From Lentisphaeria bacterium (GTDB lineage Bacteria; Verrucomicrobiota; Lentisphaeria; Oligosphaerales; Oligosphaeraceae), in contig JAEEYQ010000022.1 of assembly GCA_016288215.1 (NCBI GenBank), forward strand, positions 1-46,871: 46,871 bases of DNA. The letters are read 5' to 3'. Position numbers and translations under genes: made by a program. Below the pieces are notes generated by a model, which saw nothing but the letters and a program-made list of their open reading frames with translations, was not told where the DNA came from and searched no databases. Below are positions 8,563 to 17,172 of the stretch, piece by piece. The number at the start of each line of letters is the position of its first letter. Position 1 is the first letter of the stretch.

Positions 8563-9834
8563 TCAGGGCTGCGCGGGCGGTGCGCCCTGCGGTTGGCCTT
8601 CCATGGGAACGGGAGCGGCGTTCTTGTCCTTTTCAGGCACTTGGCCGATCTGCAGGCGGAGTTCCTGCGACCCGTTGGGCGTCGTATGGAGAACGTATTT
8701 GTTGGCGGCTTTGCTGAGGGCCTGGCTGACCGCGTCCGTGTAGAGGGTGGTCAGCATGGTCTCCGGATTCCGTTTGTACTCTGCGAGGACGGTTTCAAAA
8801 TAGGAGCTGTCCGCCTTGATGGATTCCACGATTGTGGTGCGGTAGCTTTTGGCGTCATCCACGATCTGATAAGCCTGCCCTTGGGCGGCGAGGACCACGT
8901 TGTCCGCATAGGTTCTGGCCTTGAGGATGAGGGCGCGGGCGGTTTCCGACGCCTCGTTGACCTTATGGAAGGCCTCCATGGTGGCGGTGGGAGTCTGCAA
9001 GTCCACTAGATTGACAGACTGGACCTGGACGCCGAGGCCCACCTCGTCCAGCAGCTGGATGAGCCGCTTCTCCACGTTGTCCTTGATGTTCTCCACTTGT
9101 CCGTCGGGCAGGGTGCGCGTGGTGGCGATGATGTCCTCGATGCGCCAGCCGGCGGTCTCCGCCAACACGGCATTGCAGAGCAGGTTGCGGATAATGGCCT
9201 CGGTGCCGCGAAGGCGTTTCATGGGTTCGCCAGTGGGGGACTTGGGCTGTTCCTTGCCCTTGTTGTTGGGCACGTCATCCCGCACCTCATCGTCGTCATA
9301 GAAATCCAAATAGTATTTCTCTGCGTTGATGACGCGGTAATTGACGTCCCATTTGGAGTGGACGATATTGGTGTCGCCCGTGATCAGATATCCGTCGATG
9401 CCAGGCCGGAGGAAATTGTTGGCGACCATCTTGTTGTTTTGGATAACCTGGGCGCTGAGCCATGGCTCGAAAACCTGTTCAGTGGAGATGGTGACGGACT
9501 TTTGGGCGGGAATCTCCTTGACCCAGTCGATGGGATAGGGCCATGCCCAATACCAGCGGCCGCTGGTGAGGATGGGGGACTCGCCGCGTTCTGCGTCGAC
9601 AATGCGAGTCTGCAGCTTGCCGAAGCGGAACAGCATGGCTTCGTTCTGGTCGTCCACGCGGAACATGCCGCTGAAAAGGAGATAGACGAAGATGAGAATG
9701 ATGAGCAGTCGCAGCCCGAGGAAGAGGATGCGGAGCATTCGGATAAGGGACTGGATGCCGTTTGGCGCCTCGTTTCCTTCCGCATGGACCGTCCCCTGCG
9801 GGGCGGGGTTTTGAAGAGGTTGTTTTTCGTCCAT
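8563..9834 (-). CDS. SPFH/band-7 protein, HflK-like
   Basis: This 423-residue protein has a cytoplasmic N-terminus, one membrane helix (about 35-58), then an SPFH domain starting at VDDQNEAMLFRFGK. The typical acidic/alanine-rich helix follows (about 290-350). The C-terminal tail is rich in Pro and Gln. Proteins of this class form large ring or cage oligomers at the membrane, as HflK does with HflC around FtsH. The insertion rich in Asp, Glu and Lys near residue 175-205 (DDDEVRDDVPNNKGK) is not usual for HflK. A ribosome site AGGAG lies about 9 nt before the ATG. It starts 24 nt after the HflC-like gene and is followed by the P-type ATPase. No ftsH is in the window, so I do not name it hflK. 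Confidence 0.85.
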   Translation of the reverse strand: MDEKQPLQNPAPQGTVHAEGNEAPNGIQSLIRMLRILFLGLRLLIILIFVYLLFSGMFRVDDQNEAMLFRFGKLQTRIVDAERGESPILTSGRWYWAWPYPIDWVKEIPAQKSVTISTEQVFEPWLSAQVIQNNKMVANNFLRPGIDGYLITGDTNIVHSKWDVNYRVINAEKYYLDFYDDDEVRDDVPNNKGKEQPKSPTGEPMKRLRGTEAIIRNLLCNAVLAETAGWRIEDIIATTRTLPDGQVENIKDNVEKRLIQLLDEVGLGVQVQSVNLVDLQTPTATMEAFHKVNEASETARALILKARTYADNVVLAAQGQAYQIVDDAKSYRTTIVESIKADSSYFETVLAEYKRNPETMLTTLYTDAVSQALSKAANKYVLHTTPNGSQELRLQIGQVPEKDKNAAPVPMEGQPQGAPPAQP

Positions 9835-9858
9835 GTTAGTTGTCTCCTGGCTTCGGCA

Positions 9859-10812
9859 TCAAGGTTTTGCGTCTGCAGGGGCATGCAGTTCCATGGCGCC
9901 GGGCTTCAGCAGGGTGAACGGCGGCGTATCCGTGTCAAGAATCAGCGTGTCTTTGTCGTTCAGGCTGATGCGGAGGGCTTCCAGATTGCGGAGGAACACG
10001 GCCAGCTCCGGATCCTTTGAGAAGACGGCATAGTATTTGGCGGCGGCCTCGTCACCTTCGCCGCGGATGCGTTTGGAGTCCGCTTCCGCTTTGGCGATGA
10101 TTTCCTTTGACTTGCGGTCGGCTTCTGAACGGATGCGTTGCGCTTCGCTCATGCCTTCGGCCATATGGCGTGCCGATTTGCTTTCCCGCTCCGCCCGCAT
10201 GCGGTCAAAGACCTTGGTGGTGACCATTTCAGGGAAGCCGATTTTGCGGAAGCCGACGCGGGTGACCTCAATGCCGAATTCCTCCATCGTACTCTTACGG
10301 ATAGTTGCAAGCATTTCTTTCTCAATCTCTTGCATCTTGCTGGCCCCGCTGTTCACATTGACCAACTCGGAGAAGTTGTGCTGCGGAAGAATGCTGTTGC
10401 GGCAGTTGCGGACCACGGCGTCCAACGTCTCCTCCGCCTCTTCGGTGGATTTCAGGCGCTTGAGGAAGAGGCCCGGATCGCCGATGCGCCACAGCACATA
10501 GGTGGAGATGACAATCTGGAATTCATCCTTCGTGATGATCTGCTCCTCCTGCCCTTTGGTCAGCTCATAACATTGAAGCCGCTTGTCATGCCGCCAAACC
10601 TGGTCGATGAACGGCCATTTGAAATGGAGACCGGGGGCGTATTGAATGATTTCGCCATTGGCGTCCACTTTCGCCTTTCCGGAAGTCTTGATGATGGCGT
10701 ATTCCGTCTCCTTGACCTGAAAGGTGATGGTGGCAATCGTGAAAATGACGAAGACCAACAGGGCGAGGACGGCAACTGGCCAGTGCTGATAGATGCTGTG
10801 TTGTTCGTTCAT
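9859..10812 (-). CDS. SPFH/band-7 protein, HflC-like
   Basis: This is a 317-residue protein with an N-terminal membrane helix (about 11-32), then an SPFH domain with HflC hallmarks: VKETEYAIIKTSGKA, PGLHFKWPFIDQV, and a long charged helix (about 205-260) with RIRSEADRKSKEIIAKAEADSKRIRGEGDE. HflC partners with HflK to build a membrane cage in E. coli. Here it lies between two other SPFH genes, which suggests a hetero-oligomer of three SPFH types. AAGGAG precedes the ATG by about 11 nt. It is the second gene of the operon, 58 nt after the first. Confidence 0.88.
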   Translation of the reverse strand: MNEQHSIYQHWPVAVLALLVFVIFTIATITFQVKETEYAIIKTSGKAKVDANGEIIQYAPGLHFKWPFIDQVWRHDKRLQCYELTKGQEEQIITKDEFQIVISTYVLWRIGDPGLFLKRLKSTEEAEETLDAVVRNCRNSILPQHNFSELVNVNSGASKMQEIEKEMLATIRKSTMEEFGIEVTRVGFRKIGFPEMVTTKVFDRMRAERESKSARHMAEGMSEAQRIRSEADRKSKEIIAKAEADSKRIRGEGDEAAAKYYAVFSKDPELAVFLRNLEALRISLNDKDTLILDTDTPPFTLLKPGAMELHAPADAKP

Positions 10813-10870
10813 GTCTTTTGAACTCCTTGTATTCTATATAATGTATATGCTATATGTAGTGGAATGGCGA

Positions 10871-12844
10871 CTATTGCGCAGGGGCCGATGGCTCGGAATC
10901 CACGTTCAGGTCCAGCAGGCTGGAACGTATCTTCTTTTCCAAGTTGAAGATAAGCACTTCGCGGTCTGACTTGCTTGTGAGCACATATTTGCGGGCGCTG
11001 GCGCCTTGGGTGTTGAGCACCTCCAGGAAGCTGTTGAGCTTGAAGAGTTCGGGGGAGGCCTGGAAACTCTTCAGCTGACGGAGGAACCGCTCCGCCTCTG
11101 CCTGAGAGACCTGAACCCGCTCCTCCTTGTAGGCTCTCGCGTTGTTCAGCATGGTCTCGCTGAGGCCCTCCGCCGTCGGCGTGCAGCTCACCGCATAGGC
11201 TTGCGCCTTCAGCTCCAATTCATATTGTGCTTCGCGGGACGCCACAAAATTATCGAATGCACCGCCCACGGTCACTGGCGGATGCAGTCCCGCGAGCCCG
11301 ATGAAGACGACTTCAATGCCCAGATTGATGGCATCGGCTGAGGCTTGGATGCGTTCCCGTAGAATCTCCCGTGCCTCGGAGCGCTTGGGGCCAAGGACCT
11401 CCATGAGGTCCACGCCAGTTAGATAACGCAGTAACTCTCTGGTAGCCAAGTTCTTAAGAGTTAAGCTAGGGTCTTTGTGAAGATAGGCGTAATTGTAGAG
11501 GTTCTTTACCTTGAAATACAGGGGGATGTGGGCGGCCAGCAGGCCTACGCTCAACGGCGGTCCCTGAAGGGAGTTCTCCTCCCGCGGGGTTGTCGTCTTC
11601 TCCGGCGTCGTGGCCACGATGAAATTGTTCTCTTCATCCGCATGGGCGGACGCCCAGAGCACCAGCCGTTCGTCATGCTCCTCCTCTTCCTCTTCCTGCT
11701 GATGGTGGCCATGGCCATCGTCCACCGGCTTCTCCTTCTTGACAGGGGCCTCTTGGTGCTCTTCGCCAATGGTCAGCTCCTGCACATGCTCCACAGGGAA
11801 ACGGTTAATGCGGGAGAAGGGCCACGGCAACTTTATGTAGAGCCCCGGTTTCAGCGGTTCTTGGGACACGACTTTGCCAAAGCGCTCCAAAAGGCCATTT
11901 TCCTCCGTGCTGACGACAATCAGGCAGGTCTGGAGCCAAAGGGCGATGACCATCAGGACCAGCAACGGCACCACAGTGCGTTCCAGAAAACGGTAGAACC
12001 AGACTTCGGACACCTGGAAGCCGAACTGGTAGTCCAACGAGGCGGCCACGTTGCGGGCCACGCCACCGGGTTCTGTGAAGAGGGCGAGAATGCGGCTCTC
12101 CGGAAGGGGCCGTTCCTCTTCGCCAGGCATCCGCGGCCGATAGAATTCAATGACGAAACTGAGGATAAGTTCCACGGCGAGAATGGCTAGCATAATCAGG
12201 CCGATGCGGGCGGTCGTGATGTCCGCCTCCGCCACGGCCTTCTTGAAATACTCCAAGAAGAGGGAGATGCTGGCGCCCAGGAAGAGGAGTCCGCTGAAGA
12301 ACAGCCATGCGCCGGCGGGGCGGAGCCAACGGCAGCCCGGTTCGCGGCTGGCGCCGACGAAGAAGCTGCCGGACACCAAGATGGCGATGCAGCAGCAGAT
12401 GGCTAAAATGGCCAATGGCATGGGGTTAGGGGCCACGGGGAAGGCCGGGGTGCCGTTCCAGGCCCGCCATGTGACGATGCAGCAGATGCCAAGGACAAGG
12501 CCAAGGACGATGGTGAAGATGGGGACGAAGTACTTGATGTACTGGACGTTGGCGCGAGTTGCCATGCGGACGGCCTCGTCCGCGTCGTCAAAGAGCTCGG
12601 TGTTGCCATGTTCGCGGCGGTACTCTTCAGCGGCCTGTTCTTCCAGGGCCTGCCGCCGGCTGAACACGGCCCGACCGGCTCCCAGCAGTCCAAGCAGGAC
12701 GGTGGTCAGGGTTGCGGCGGCCGTCGGCACCATGGCGGAGCAGTTGCCGGATTTCATGATGAAAATGGAAAGGCAGAACAGAATCAGCCCGATGATGGAG
12801 ATGGCCCAACAAAGATTTCGGGGCCGCGTGCTTGTATTTCCCAT
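10871..12844 (-). CDS. Polytopic SPFH-domain membrane protein with His/Glu-rich loop
   Basis: The protein is 657 residues long, about twice the usual SPFH size. Six hydrophobic segments (about 11-30, 37-56, 103-124, 142-164, 178-198, 213-233) form an N-terminal membrane domain. A seventh (about 291-312) leads directly into an SPFH domain (VSTEENGLLERFGKVV, then PGLYIKLPWPF). The SPFH domain is split by a low-complexity, strongly acidic, His-containing insert (about 353-392, core DDGHGHHQQEEEEEEHDE). The SPFH chain then resumes at HIPLYFKVKNLYNYAYLH. The insert could bind divalent metal. A long helix (about 540-600) follows. The start has AGAGGG 9 nt upstream, and a near-consensus promoter lies before it. 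It is the first gene of the operon with the HflC-like, HflK-like, P-type ATPase and ABC ATPase genes. The family function is unknown. Confidence 0.85.
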   Translation of the reverse strand: MGNTSTRPRNLCWAISIIGLILFCLSIFIMKSGNCSAMVPTAAATLTTVLLGLLGAGRAVFSRRQALEEQAAEEYRREHGNTELFDDADEAVRMATRANVQYIKYFVPIFTIVLGLVLGICCIVTWRAWNGTPAFPVAPNPMPLAILAICCCIAILVSGSFFVGASREPGCRWLRPAGAWLFFSGLLFLGASISLFLEYFKKAVAEADITTARIGLIMLAILAVELILSFVIEFYRPRMPGEEERPLPESRILALFTEPGGVARNVAASLDYQFGFQVSEVWFYRFLERTVVPLLVLMVIALWLQTCLIVVSTEENGLLERFGKVVSQEPLKPGLYIKLPWPFSRINRFPVEHVQELTIGEEHQEAPVKKEKPVDDGHGHHQQEEEEEEHDERLVLWASAHADEENNFIVATTPEKTTTPREENSLQGPPLSVGLLAAHIPLYFKVKNLYNYAYLHKDPSLTLKNLATRELLRYLTGVDLMEVLGPKRSEAREILRERIQASADAINLGIEVVFIGLAGLHPPVTVGGAFDNFVASREAQYELELKAQAYAVSCTPTAEGLSETMLNNARAYKEERVQVSQAEAERFLRQLKSFQASPELFKLNSFLEVLNTQGASARKYVLTSKSDREVLIFNLEKKIRSSLLDLNVDSEPSAPAQ

Positions 12845-12907
12845 GGAAGGTTTCCCTCTGCGCAGGATTGAAGTTCAAATTACGAAATGAAAGACAAAAT
12901 CCTTTGA

Positions 12908-12936
12908 ACTATAGCACATAAAAGCGAAAAGTCCAA
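12908..12936 (-). promoter_or_regulatory. Promoter of the SPFH/P-type ATPase operon
   Basis: On the minus strand, TTGGAC (12931-12936), a 17-nt spacer and TATAGT (12908-12913) form a close match to a sigma-70 promoter. It lies about 65 nt before the first start codon. A short leader of roughly 57 nt follows. No operator-like dyad is evident within it. This and the terminator at 5323-5356 delimit the operon. Confidence 0.7.
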
Positions 12937-13004
12937 AAAGTGACCCCCTGAAGATTTGAGTTGATGGCAGATTTTTCAAGAAATTTTTGATGGATGCTGG
13001 GCTT

Positions 13005-13343
13005 TTATGGCAAGGAGCCCCAATTCTGCACCATCACCATATAGACGGCGGTGGAGGTGGCGATGCTGAGCAAAGGATTGTGGAACAGACGGTGGAGCAG
13101 GATGCAGACGCCGATGGCGGCCGCTTCGGCTCCGCCGTACAGAGGAGCATGGAAGGATGTGCCTTTCAGACAGTAGACGATCATGACGGCGATGACGGCC
13201 GGACTGATGACGCGCCCCACGTACAAGATGGCTTCCGGCGTCTTTCTGCCGTTTCCAAAGGCCATGAATGAGAAGCCACGGAGGGTGTAGGTGACGCCGA
13301 ACATGACGGCGGTGGCAAGAAGAAGGTAAAGGGAGTCATTCAT
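13005..13343 (-). CDS. azlD: AzlD-family small subunit of branched-chain amino acid exporter
   Basis: At 112 residues with four predicted membrane segments, this has the size and layout of AzlD/BrnE, the small partner of AzlC/BrnF. Together they export leucine, isoleucine, valine and sometimes methionine or azaleucine. Its ATG (13343) overlaps the end of azlC by 8 nt, and the strong ribosome site GGAGGAGG lies inside the azlC end, so translation is coupled. I prefer this start over the upstream in-frame one because of that site. No regulator gene (Lrp type) is adjacent. Confidence 0.85.
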   Translation of the reverse strand: MNDSLYLLLATAVMFGVTYTLRGFSFMAFGNGRKTPEAILYVGRVISPAVIAVMIVYCLKGTSFHAPLYGGAEAAAIGVCILLHRLFHNPLLSIATSTAVYMVMVQNWGSLP

Positions 13344-14037
13344 GGGTGGCCTCCTCCAGACTGTGGCGAAGGGCAAACAGAGCGGTCAGCAGGATGGCGA
13401 TGGCGGGAATCAGCATGTTCTGTGGATACAGTGCCAGTCCGATCAGTCCGCTGACGCCGCCCAGCAGCGCCGGAAGGCGGTTCAGCCGCACCTTCATCTG
13501 ATCCTGAAGAATCACGATGAAGAGAGCGGTCATGGCAAAGTCAATGCCTTTTGAATTGAAGGGAAGGACCGCCCCCGCCGCACAGCCTGAAACGACGCCC
13601 ATGATCCAATACAGATGGTCGAGGGCGGCGATCTGGAAGCAGTAGGTCAGGCTGTCCTCTCCCTCCGGAACCTGATTGGCCACTTCCAGAGCGAAGGTCT
13701 CGTCCGTCAACGTCAGAATCATGTACAGCTTCAGGGGAAGCGGCAGCCCTTTCCATCTCTCCAGAAGAGGCAGCCCGTAGACCGCATATCGCAGATTCAG
13801 GCTGAGGGTGACAAGGGCCACGGTGAACAGCGGAGTCTGGTTGCAGAACAGGTCCACAAGAATGAACTGGAGCGCACCGGAGATGGACGTGGCGGAGGTG
13901 AGAAAGCCCCAAAGGCAGCCCAAACCGGTCCGGCTGGTCAGCAGCACGCCCGCCGCGAATCCCATGGCCAGATAGCCCAACAACACGGGAAGGGAGGCCT
14001 GAAAGGAGGCCCAAAGGCATTTTCGTGTGAATCTCAT
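13336..14037 (-). CDS. azlC: AzlC-family large subunit of branched-chain amino acid exporter
   Basis: This 233-residue integral membrane protein has the AzlC signature: GYLAMGFAAGVLLT near the N-terminus, the SATSISGALQFILVDL segment near 45-65, and LTDETFALE near 110. It forms the main export channel with AzlD. The C-terminal codons overlap the azlD start. The start has no clear ribosome site. The 430 bp upstream contains strong dyads (see 14176-14213) that might be the regulatory site of this operon. Confidence 0.9.
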   Translation of the reverse strand: MRFTRKCLWASFQASLPVLLGYLAMGFAAGVLLTSRTGLGCLWGFLTSATSISGALQFILVDLFCNQTPLFTVALVTLSLNLRYAVYGLPLLERWKGLPLPLKLYMILTLTDETFALEVANQVPEGEDSLTYCFQIAALDHLYWIMGVVSGCAAGAVLPFNSKGIDFAMTALFIVILQDQMKVRLNRLPALLGGVSGLIGLALYPQNMLIPAIAILLTALFALRHSLEEATHE

Positions 14038-14469
14038 GGCAACTGTTCGACTTCATTCATGAAACATCGTCCGACGGATGGCGTGAAATGCTTTTCCTCT
14101 TACTATATCAGCTCTTGCCGAATAGAAAAGACCGATGCTCCTTTGGAGGAGTCCTTGGTTAAGGAATATAATTGAATGCAAAATATTGTATATTGCATGC
14201 ATTAAATGCATGCCAAAAGTCTCATGGCAAGAGGCGGTGAAATTGGCGAAAATCGTGTCCAAAGGGGCAAAAAAAGCCTCCGATTTTTCGAAAAATGCCC
14301 GTAAGGCCGCTGAAATGGCCCCCTGTCACGTTTTGGGTGTGACCCTGTATGTTAATACCTGTTTTGAGTAAAGGTCCGAGAATGGGCCTCTGGGTTGATT
14401 CTAGCCATTCTTTCATTTGTTGCATTTTATTGCATTGCCTTATGGAGGCGGAGGCACAATGTTCCGTCA
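14038..14469. other. Intergenic region with dyads, no convincing gene
   Basis: About 430 bp lie between the MFS gene end and azlC. I see no coding sequence with a ribosome site. Notable items are the dyads at 14176-14213 and a 14-bp perfect palindrome ATTTTTCGAAAAAT at 14283-14296. The latter is AT-rich and lies near the downstream side of the MFS gene. Whether it is a terminator or an operator cannot be told. Confidence 0.6.
14176..14213. promoter_or_regulatory. Nested dyads upstream of azlCD (possible operator)
   Basis: GCATGCATT-A-AATGCATGC (14195-14213) is a perfect 9+9 dyad with one central base. It overlaps a second inverted pair, ATGCAA (14176-14181) and TTGCAT (14193-14198). The four TGCAT-type half-sites lie about 140-160 bp upstream of the azlC start. 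The arrangement is like a multi-site operator, but no regulator is encoded nearby. Confidence 0.4.
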
Positions 14470-15741
14470 TCAATCGGTCTGGTTGGAGCAGTCCTTGCCA
14501 TAGGTTTCGCGGAGGCGAAGGCTGTTGACCAGAACGATGAGGCTGATGAACAGCATGACGGAAAGGACGGCTAGATAGGAGTTTCGGCCATAGATGAGAA
14601 GATCTCCCTCCTGTCTCGGCGGGAAAAGATTCATAAGATGGCCGGAGAGGTTTCCAAGGATGGCGACGGCCATGTAGGCGGAGAAATTGTTGAAGCTGGT
14701 GGCGATGGAGAGGAGCTCCGGCGGGTTGAACTCCTTGATGAGTGCAATGGTAATCGTTGAGAATGAGGCGCTTACGGTGATCGTGAGGAAGCAGATGGAG
14801 AACCATGGCGAGAGCCAGCCGAAGGCGATGGAACTGGTCAGCAGCAGTGTGGAGACCACCACGCAGGTCCCTGCGAAGACCATGAAGACCTTGCGTCGGT
14901 TGCCGCAACAGCGGCTGAGGACGGCGCAGGAAATGTTCGTGACGGCGGCGACGACGCTCATGGCCGTCAGCACCCAGCTGGCGTGGAGGGAATCGATCTG
15001 ATAGAAGTCCTGAAGAAATTTCTTGCCCAGAATGGCCTGCATCACATAGTAGATGGAAAAGACGAGGCAGGAGATGCCTAGGACGACTCGGTTCTGACGG
15101 CGCTTGATGAAGCTGAAGAGCAGGGATATGTCAAAGGATGCCTTTTGAGTCATGCGTTTGGGCAAGGTGATGTAAGTTGCCCAGAAACATAGAGAGATGA
15201 CACCACAGGCAAGGGCGACGAATTTGAGAAGTGTGCGCCAGTCCGTATAGTTCAGGCAGGCGGTGACGGGGGCGTTCGCCATGCAGCTTCCCAGGTAGCC
15301 CACAAGATACACGACGCCAAGGACAATCGGATAGCTGATGGGGGCGATGGCCACGGTTTCCGCGACCATGCTCAGATAGATGGTGCTGCAGCCCATGCTG
15401 ACGACGACGCGGCTGACGTACATCATGAAGAGGCCGTGTGAACAGGGGAACATGAGGCTGCCGAGGCAGATCAGCACCGTTCCCCATGCGATGACGCGCT
15501 TGCCGCCATAGCGCGTGATGAGAAGCCCCACGACGAGCTGGCTGACAGCATAGGTGTACATGAAGGCGGAGCCCAACCCCGTGATGGCGGGCGCCGAGGC
15601 GGAGAGTTCCGACTGCAGTTCATTGAAGATGGCCCCGGGGATCACGACCCGCTGAAAATTCGCGAAGAAATAGAGCAGGGTTCCGAAGACGAAGAGGAGT
15701 TTGTTGCGGATTTCGGCGGATTGGGGGGCGGAGGAGTTCAT
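14470..15741 (-). CDS. MFS transporter (paralog 1)
   Basis: This is a major-facilitator protein of 423 residues with 12 predicted helices. The loop between helices 2 and 3 reads LLITRYGGKRVI, a variant of the MFS motif A (G-x3-D-R-x-G-x-R). It shares blocks with the gene just upstream: NFQR-V-PG, GKKFLQDFY, GDLLIYGRNSYLAVL. The two are therefore tandem paralogs, diverged well below half identity in the middle. Their 5' ends also share the DNA string CGCCTCCCATG. No catabolic or resistance genes adjoin, so the substrate is unknown. A 21-nt gap from its partner indicates cotranscription. Confidence 0.85.
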   Translation of the reverse strand: MNSSAPQSAEIRNKLLFVFGTLLYFFANFQRVVIPGAIFNELQSELSASAPAITGLGSAFMYTYAVSQLVVGLLITRYGGKRVIAWGTVLICLGSLMFPCSHGLFMMYVSRVVVSMGCSTIYLSMVAETVAIAPISYPIVLGVVYLVGYLGSCMANAPVTACLNYTDWRTLLKFVALACGVISLCFWATYITLPKRMTQKASFDISLLFSFIKRRQNRVVLGISCLVFSIYYVMQAILGKKFLQDFYQIDSLHASWVLTAMSVVAAVTNISCAVLSRCCGNRRKVFMVFAGTCVVVSTLLLTSSIAFGWLSPWFSICFLTITVSASFSTITIALIKEFNPPELLSIATSFNNFSAYMAVAILGNLSGHLMNLFPPRQEGDLLIYGRNSYLAVLSVMLFISLIVLVNSLRLRETYGKDCSNQTD

Positions 15742-15762
15742 GGGAGGCGTGGGGAGTCGAGT

Positions 15763-17037
15763 TTAGTGGGTGGCGCCGTCGGCTTTGCCGTCATCAGCAA
15801 GGGGTTCACGGATGTGGAGGCAATGCCATAACGCAATGATTGCCAATAGGATAAGAACTATCAGCACCGCAAGATAGGAGGAGCGTCCATAGATGAGGAG
15901 CTCCCCCTGCCGTTTCGGTGCCCATTGATCCATGAGGAAGCCCAGAAGATTGCCCATGAGGGCAACCAAAAAGAAGCAGAGGAAATTCAGGAAGCTGATG
16001 ATGGTGCTGAAAAGCTGTGGCGGATTGGTGTCCCGAAAGACGACGGCGATGATAGGGGAAATGCCGGCGGCTAGGGACATGGTGAGCAGACAGCCGCCAA
16101 ACGCCGCGTTACGAATGTTGTAACATACTGATATGGAAAGACTTACAACGGAAATGATGCACAAGGCGCCCGCCCATCGGATGATGAAGCGGCTTCGATG
16201 GCCGAAATGGGCGCGGAGTCCAGGCGTGAACAGGTTGGCCAATGTGGCCAGGACGCTCATGAGGGTGAGAATCCAGCCGGCGGCTACGGGACTCATGCCG
16301 TAGAAATCCTGAAGAAATTTCTTCCCCAGAATGGTCTGCATGACGAAATAGATGCTGAACGTCAGGCTGAAGAAAGTCAACACCTTGCGGTTGTGGGAGT
16401 TGTGAAGAAGCTGGACAAAGGGGCTTAGGTTCAGCGGCACGTCCGGATTCTTCGTTTGAGGGATGCCGCGAAGCAGGGCGATTGTGACGGCCAAAACCCC
16501 AAAGGATGCCATGGCGACGAGCTTAAGTCCCGTCTGCCACGAGAGATAGTGGGTCAGCGCTTGGAAGGGGCTGTTGGCGGCGATGCAGCCGATGTAGCCA
16601 ATGAAAATCACCACGCCTAAAATGCCGGCAAGGGTGTTGGGGTAGAGGCGGGAGATTTCCTTCACCAAACTCAAATAGATTCCGCTTGCCCCAAGACCGA
16701 TCAGAAAGCGGCAGGTGAACATCGTGGCAAGGGAACGGGAGTAGGGAAACAGGAGGGAGCCAAGACAGAAGATGAAGCCGCACACCTTCAGCACCCGAAA
16801 GCCGCCATAGCGGTCGGCCATCAGGCCCGTGATCAGGTGGCAGAATGCATAAACATACATGAATGAGGAGCTTAAGGCGGTAATCGACGAGGCGGGGGCC
16901 TGCAACGCCGCCTGAAGCTCGTTGAACAAAGGGCCGGGGACCACCGCCCGCTGGAAATTCATGAAGAAATACAGCAGAGTTCCGCAGCAGAGCAGGAGCC
17001 GTAGCCGAAGCGGAGGACGTTGAAGGGAAACGGACAT
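15763..17037 (-). CDS. MFS transporter (paralog 2)
   Basis: This major-facilitator protein has 424 residues counted from the ATG at 17037. An upstream TTG at 17070 would add 11 residues but lies in a repeat and lacks support. The motif-A loop LMADRYGGFRVL is closer to consensus (Asp-Arg present) than in its neighbour. It shares NFQRAVVPG, GKKFLQDFYG and GELLIYGRSSYLAVL with the downstream copy. It is the first gene of the pair. A period-7 repeat lies 24-50 nt upstream of the start. Confidence 0.85.
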   Translation of the reverse strand: MSVSLQRPPLRLRLLLCCGTLLYFFMNFQRAVVPGPLFNELQAALQAPASSITALSSSFMYVYAFCHLITGLMADRYGGFRVLKVCGFIFCLGSLLFPYSRSLATMFTCRFLIGLGASGIYLSLVKEISRLYPNTLAGILGVVIFIGYIGCIAANSPFQALTHYLSWQTGLKLVAMASFGVLAVTIALLRGIPQTKNPDVPLNLSPFVQLLHNSHNRKVLTFFSLTFSIYFVMQTILGKKFLQDFYGMSPVAAGWILTLMSVLATLANLFTPGLRAHFGHRSRFIIRWAGALCIISVVSLSISVCYNIRNAAFGGCLLTMSLAAGISPIIAVVFRDTNPPQLFSTIISFLNFLCFFLVALMGNLLGFLMDQWAPKRQGELLIYGRSSYLAVLIVLILLAIIALWHCLHIREPLADDGKADGATH

Positions 17038-17060
17038 GGGAGGCGGGGAAACGCGATTTA

Positions 17061-17087
17061 CAATTATCAATTAGGAATTGGCAATTT
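17061..17087. repeat. Degenerate period-7 repeat (copy 1)
   Basis: This run reads as CAATTAT CAATTAG GAATTGG CAATTT, four heptamers. It lies between the zinc-finger gene and the MFS pair. Similar runs occur at six other gene ends in this window. Confidence 0.6.
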
Positions 17088-17100
17088 GGCGGTTTTCTAA

Positions 17101-17123
17101 AGCTTCAAGAGGCTCATGAAGCT
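17101..17123 (-). terminator. Weak hairpin after the zinc-finger gene
   Basis: AGCTTCA (17101-17107) and TGAAGCT (17117-17123) form a 7-bp stem with a 9-nt loop, 50 nt after the zinc-finger gene stop on the minus strand. Only TTAGAAAA follows, so it is at best a weak terminator. Confidence 0.3.
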
Positions 17124-17172
17124 CTAGAGAAGATACCGCCGTGGCGTGGCCGCCATTCCCGTTGGGCATCCC

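Noticed and set aside
8563..12844. True HflK-HflC pair that regulates FtsH
   Set aside because: No ftsH is nearby and the operon continues into a P-type ATPase. One member is far larger than HflK or HflC. I therefore use HflK-like and HflC-like only.
14222..14908. Minus-strand open frame over the MFS end and intergenic space
   Set aside because: It overlaps the MFS gene in another frame; composition is unlike a real protein.
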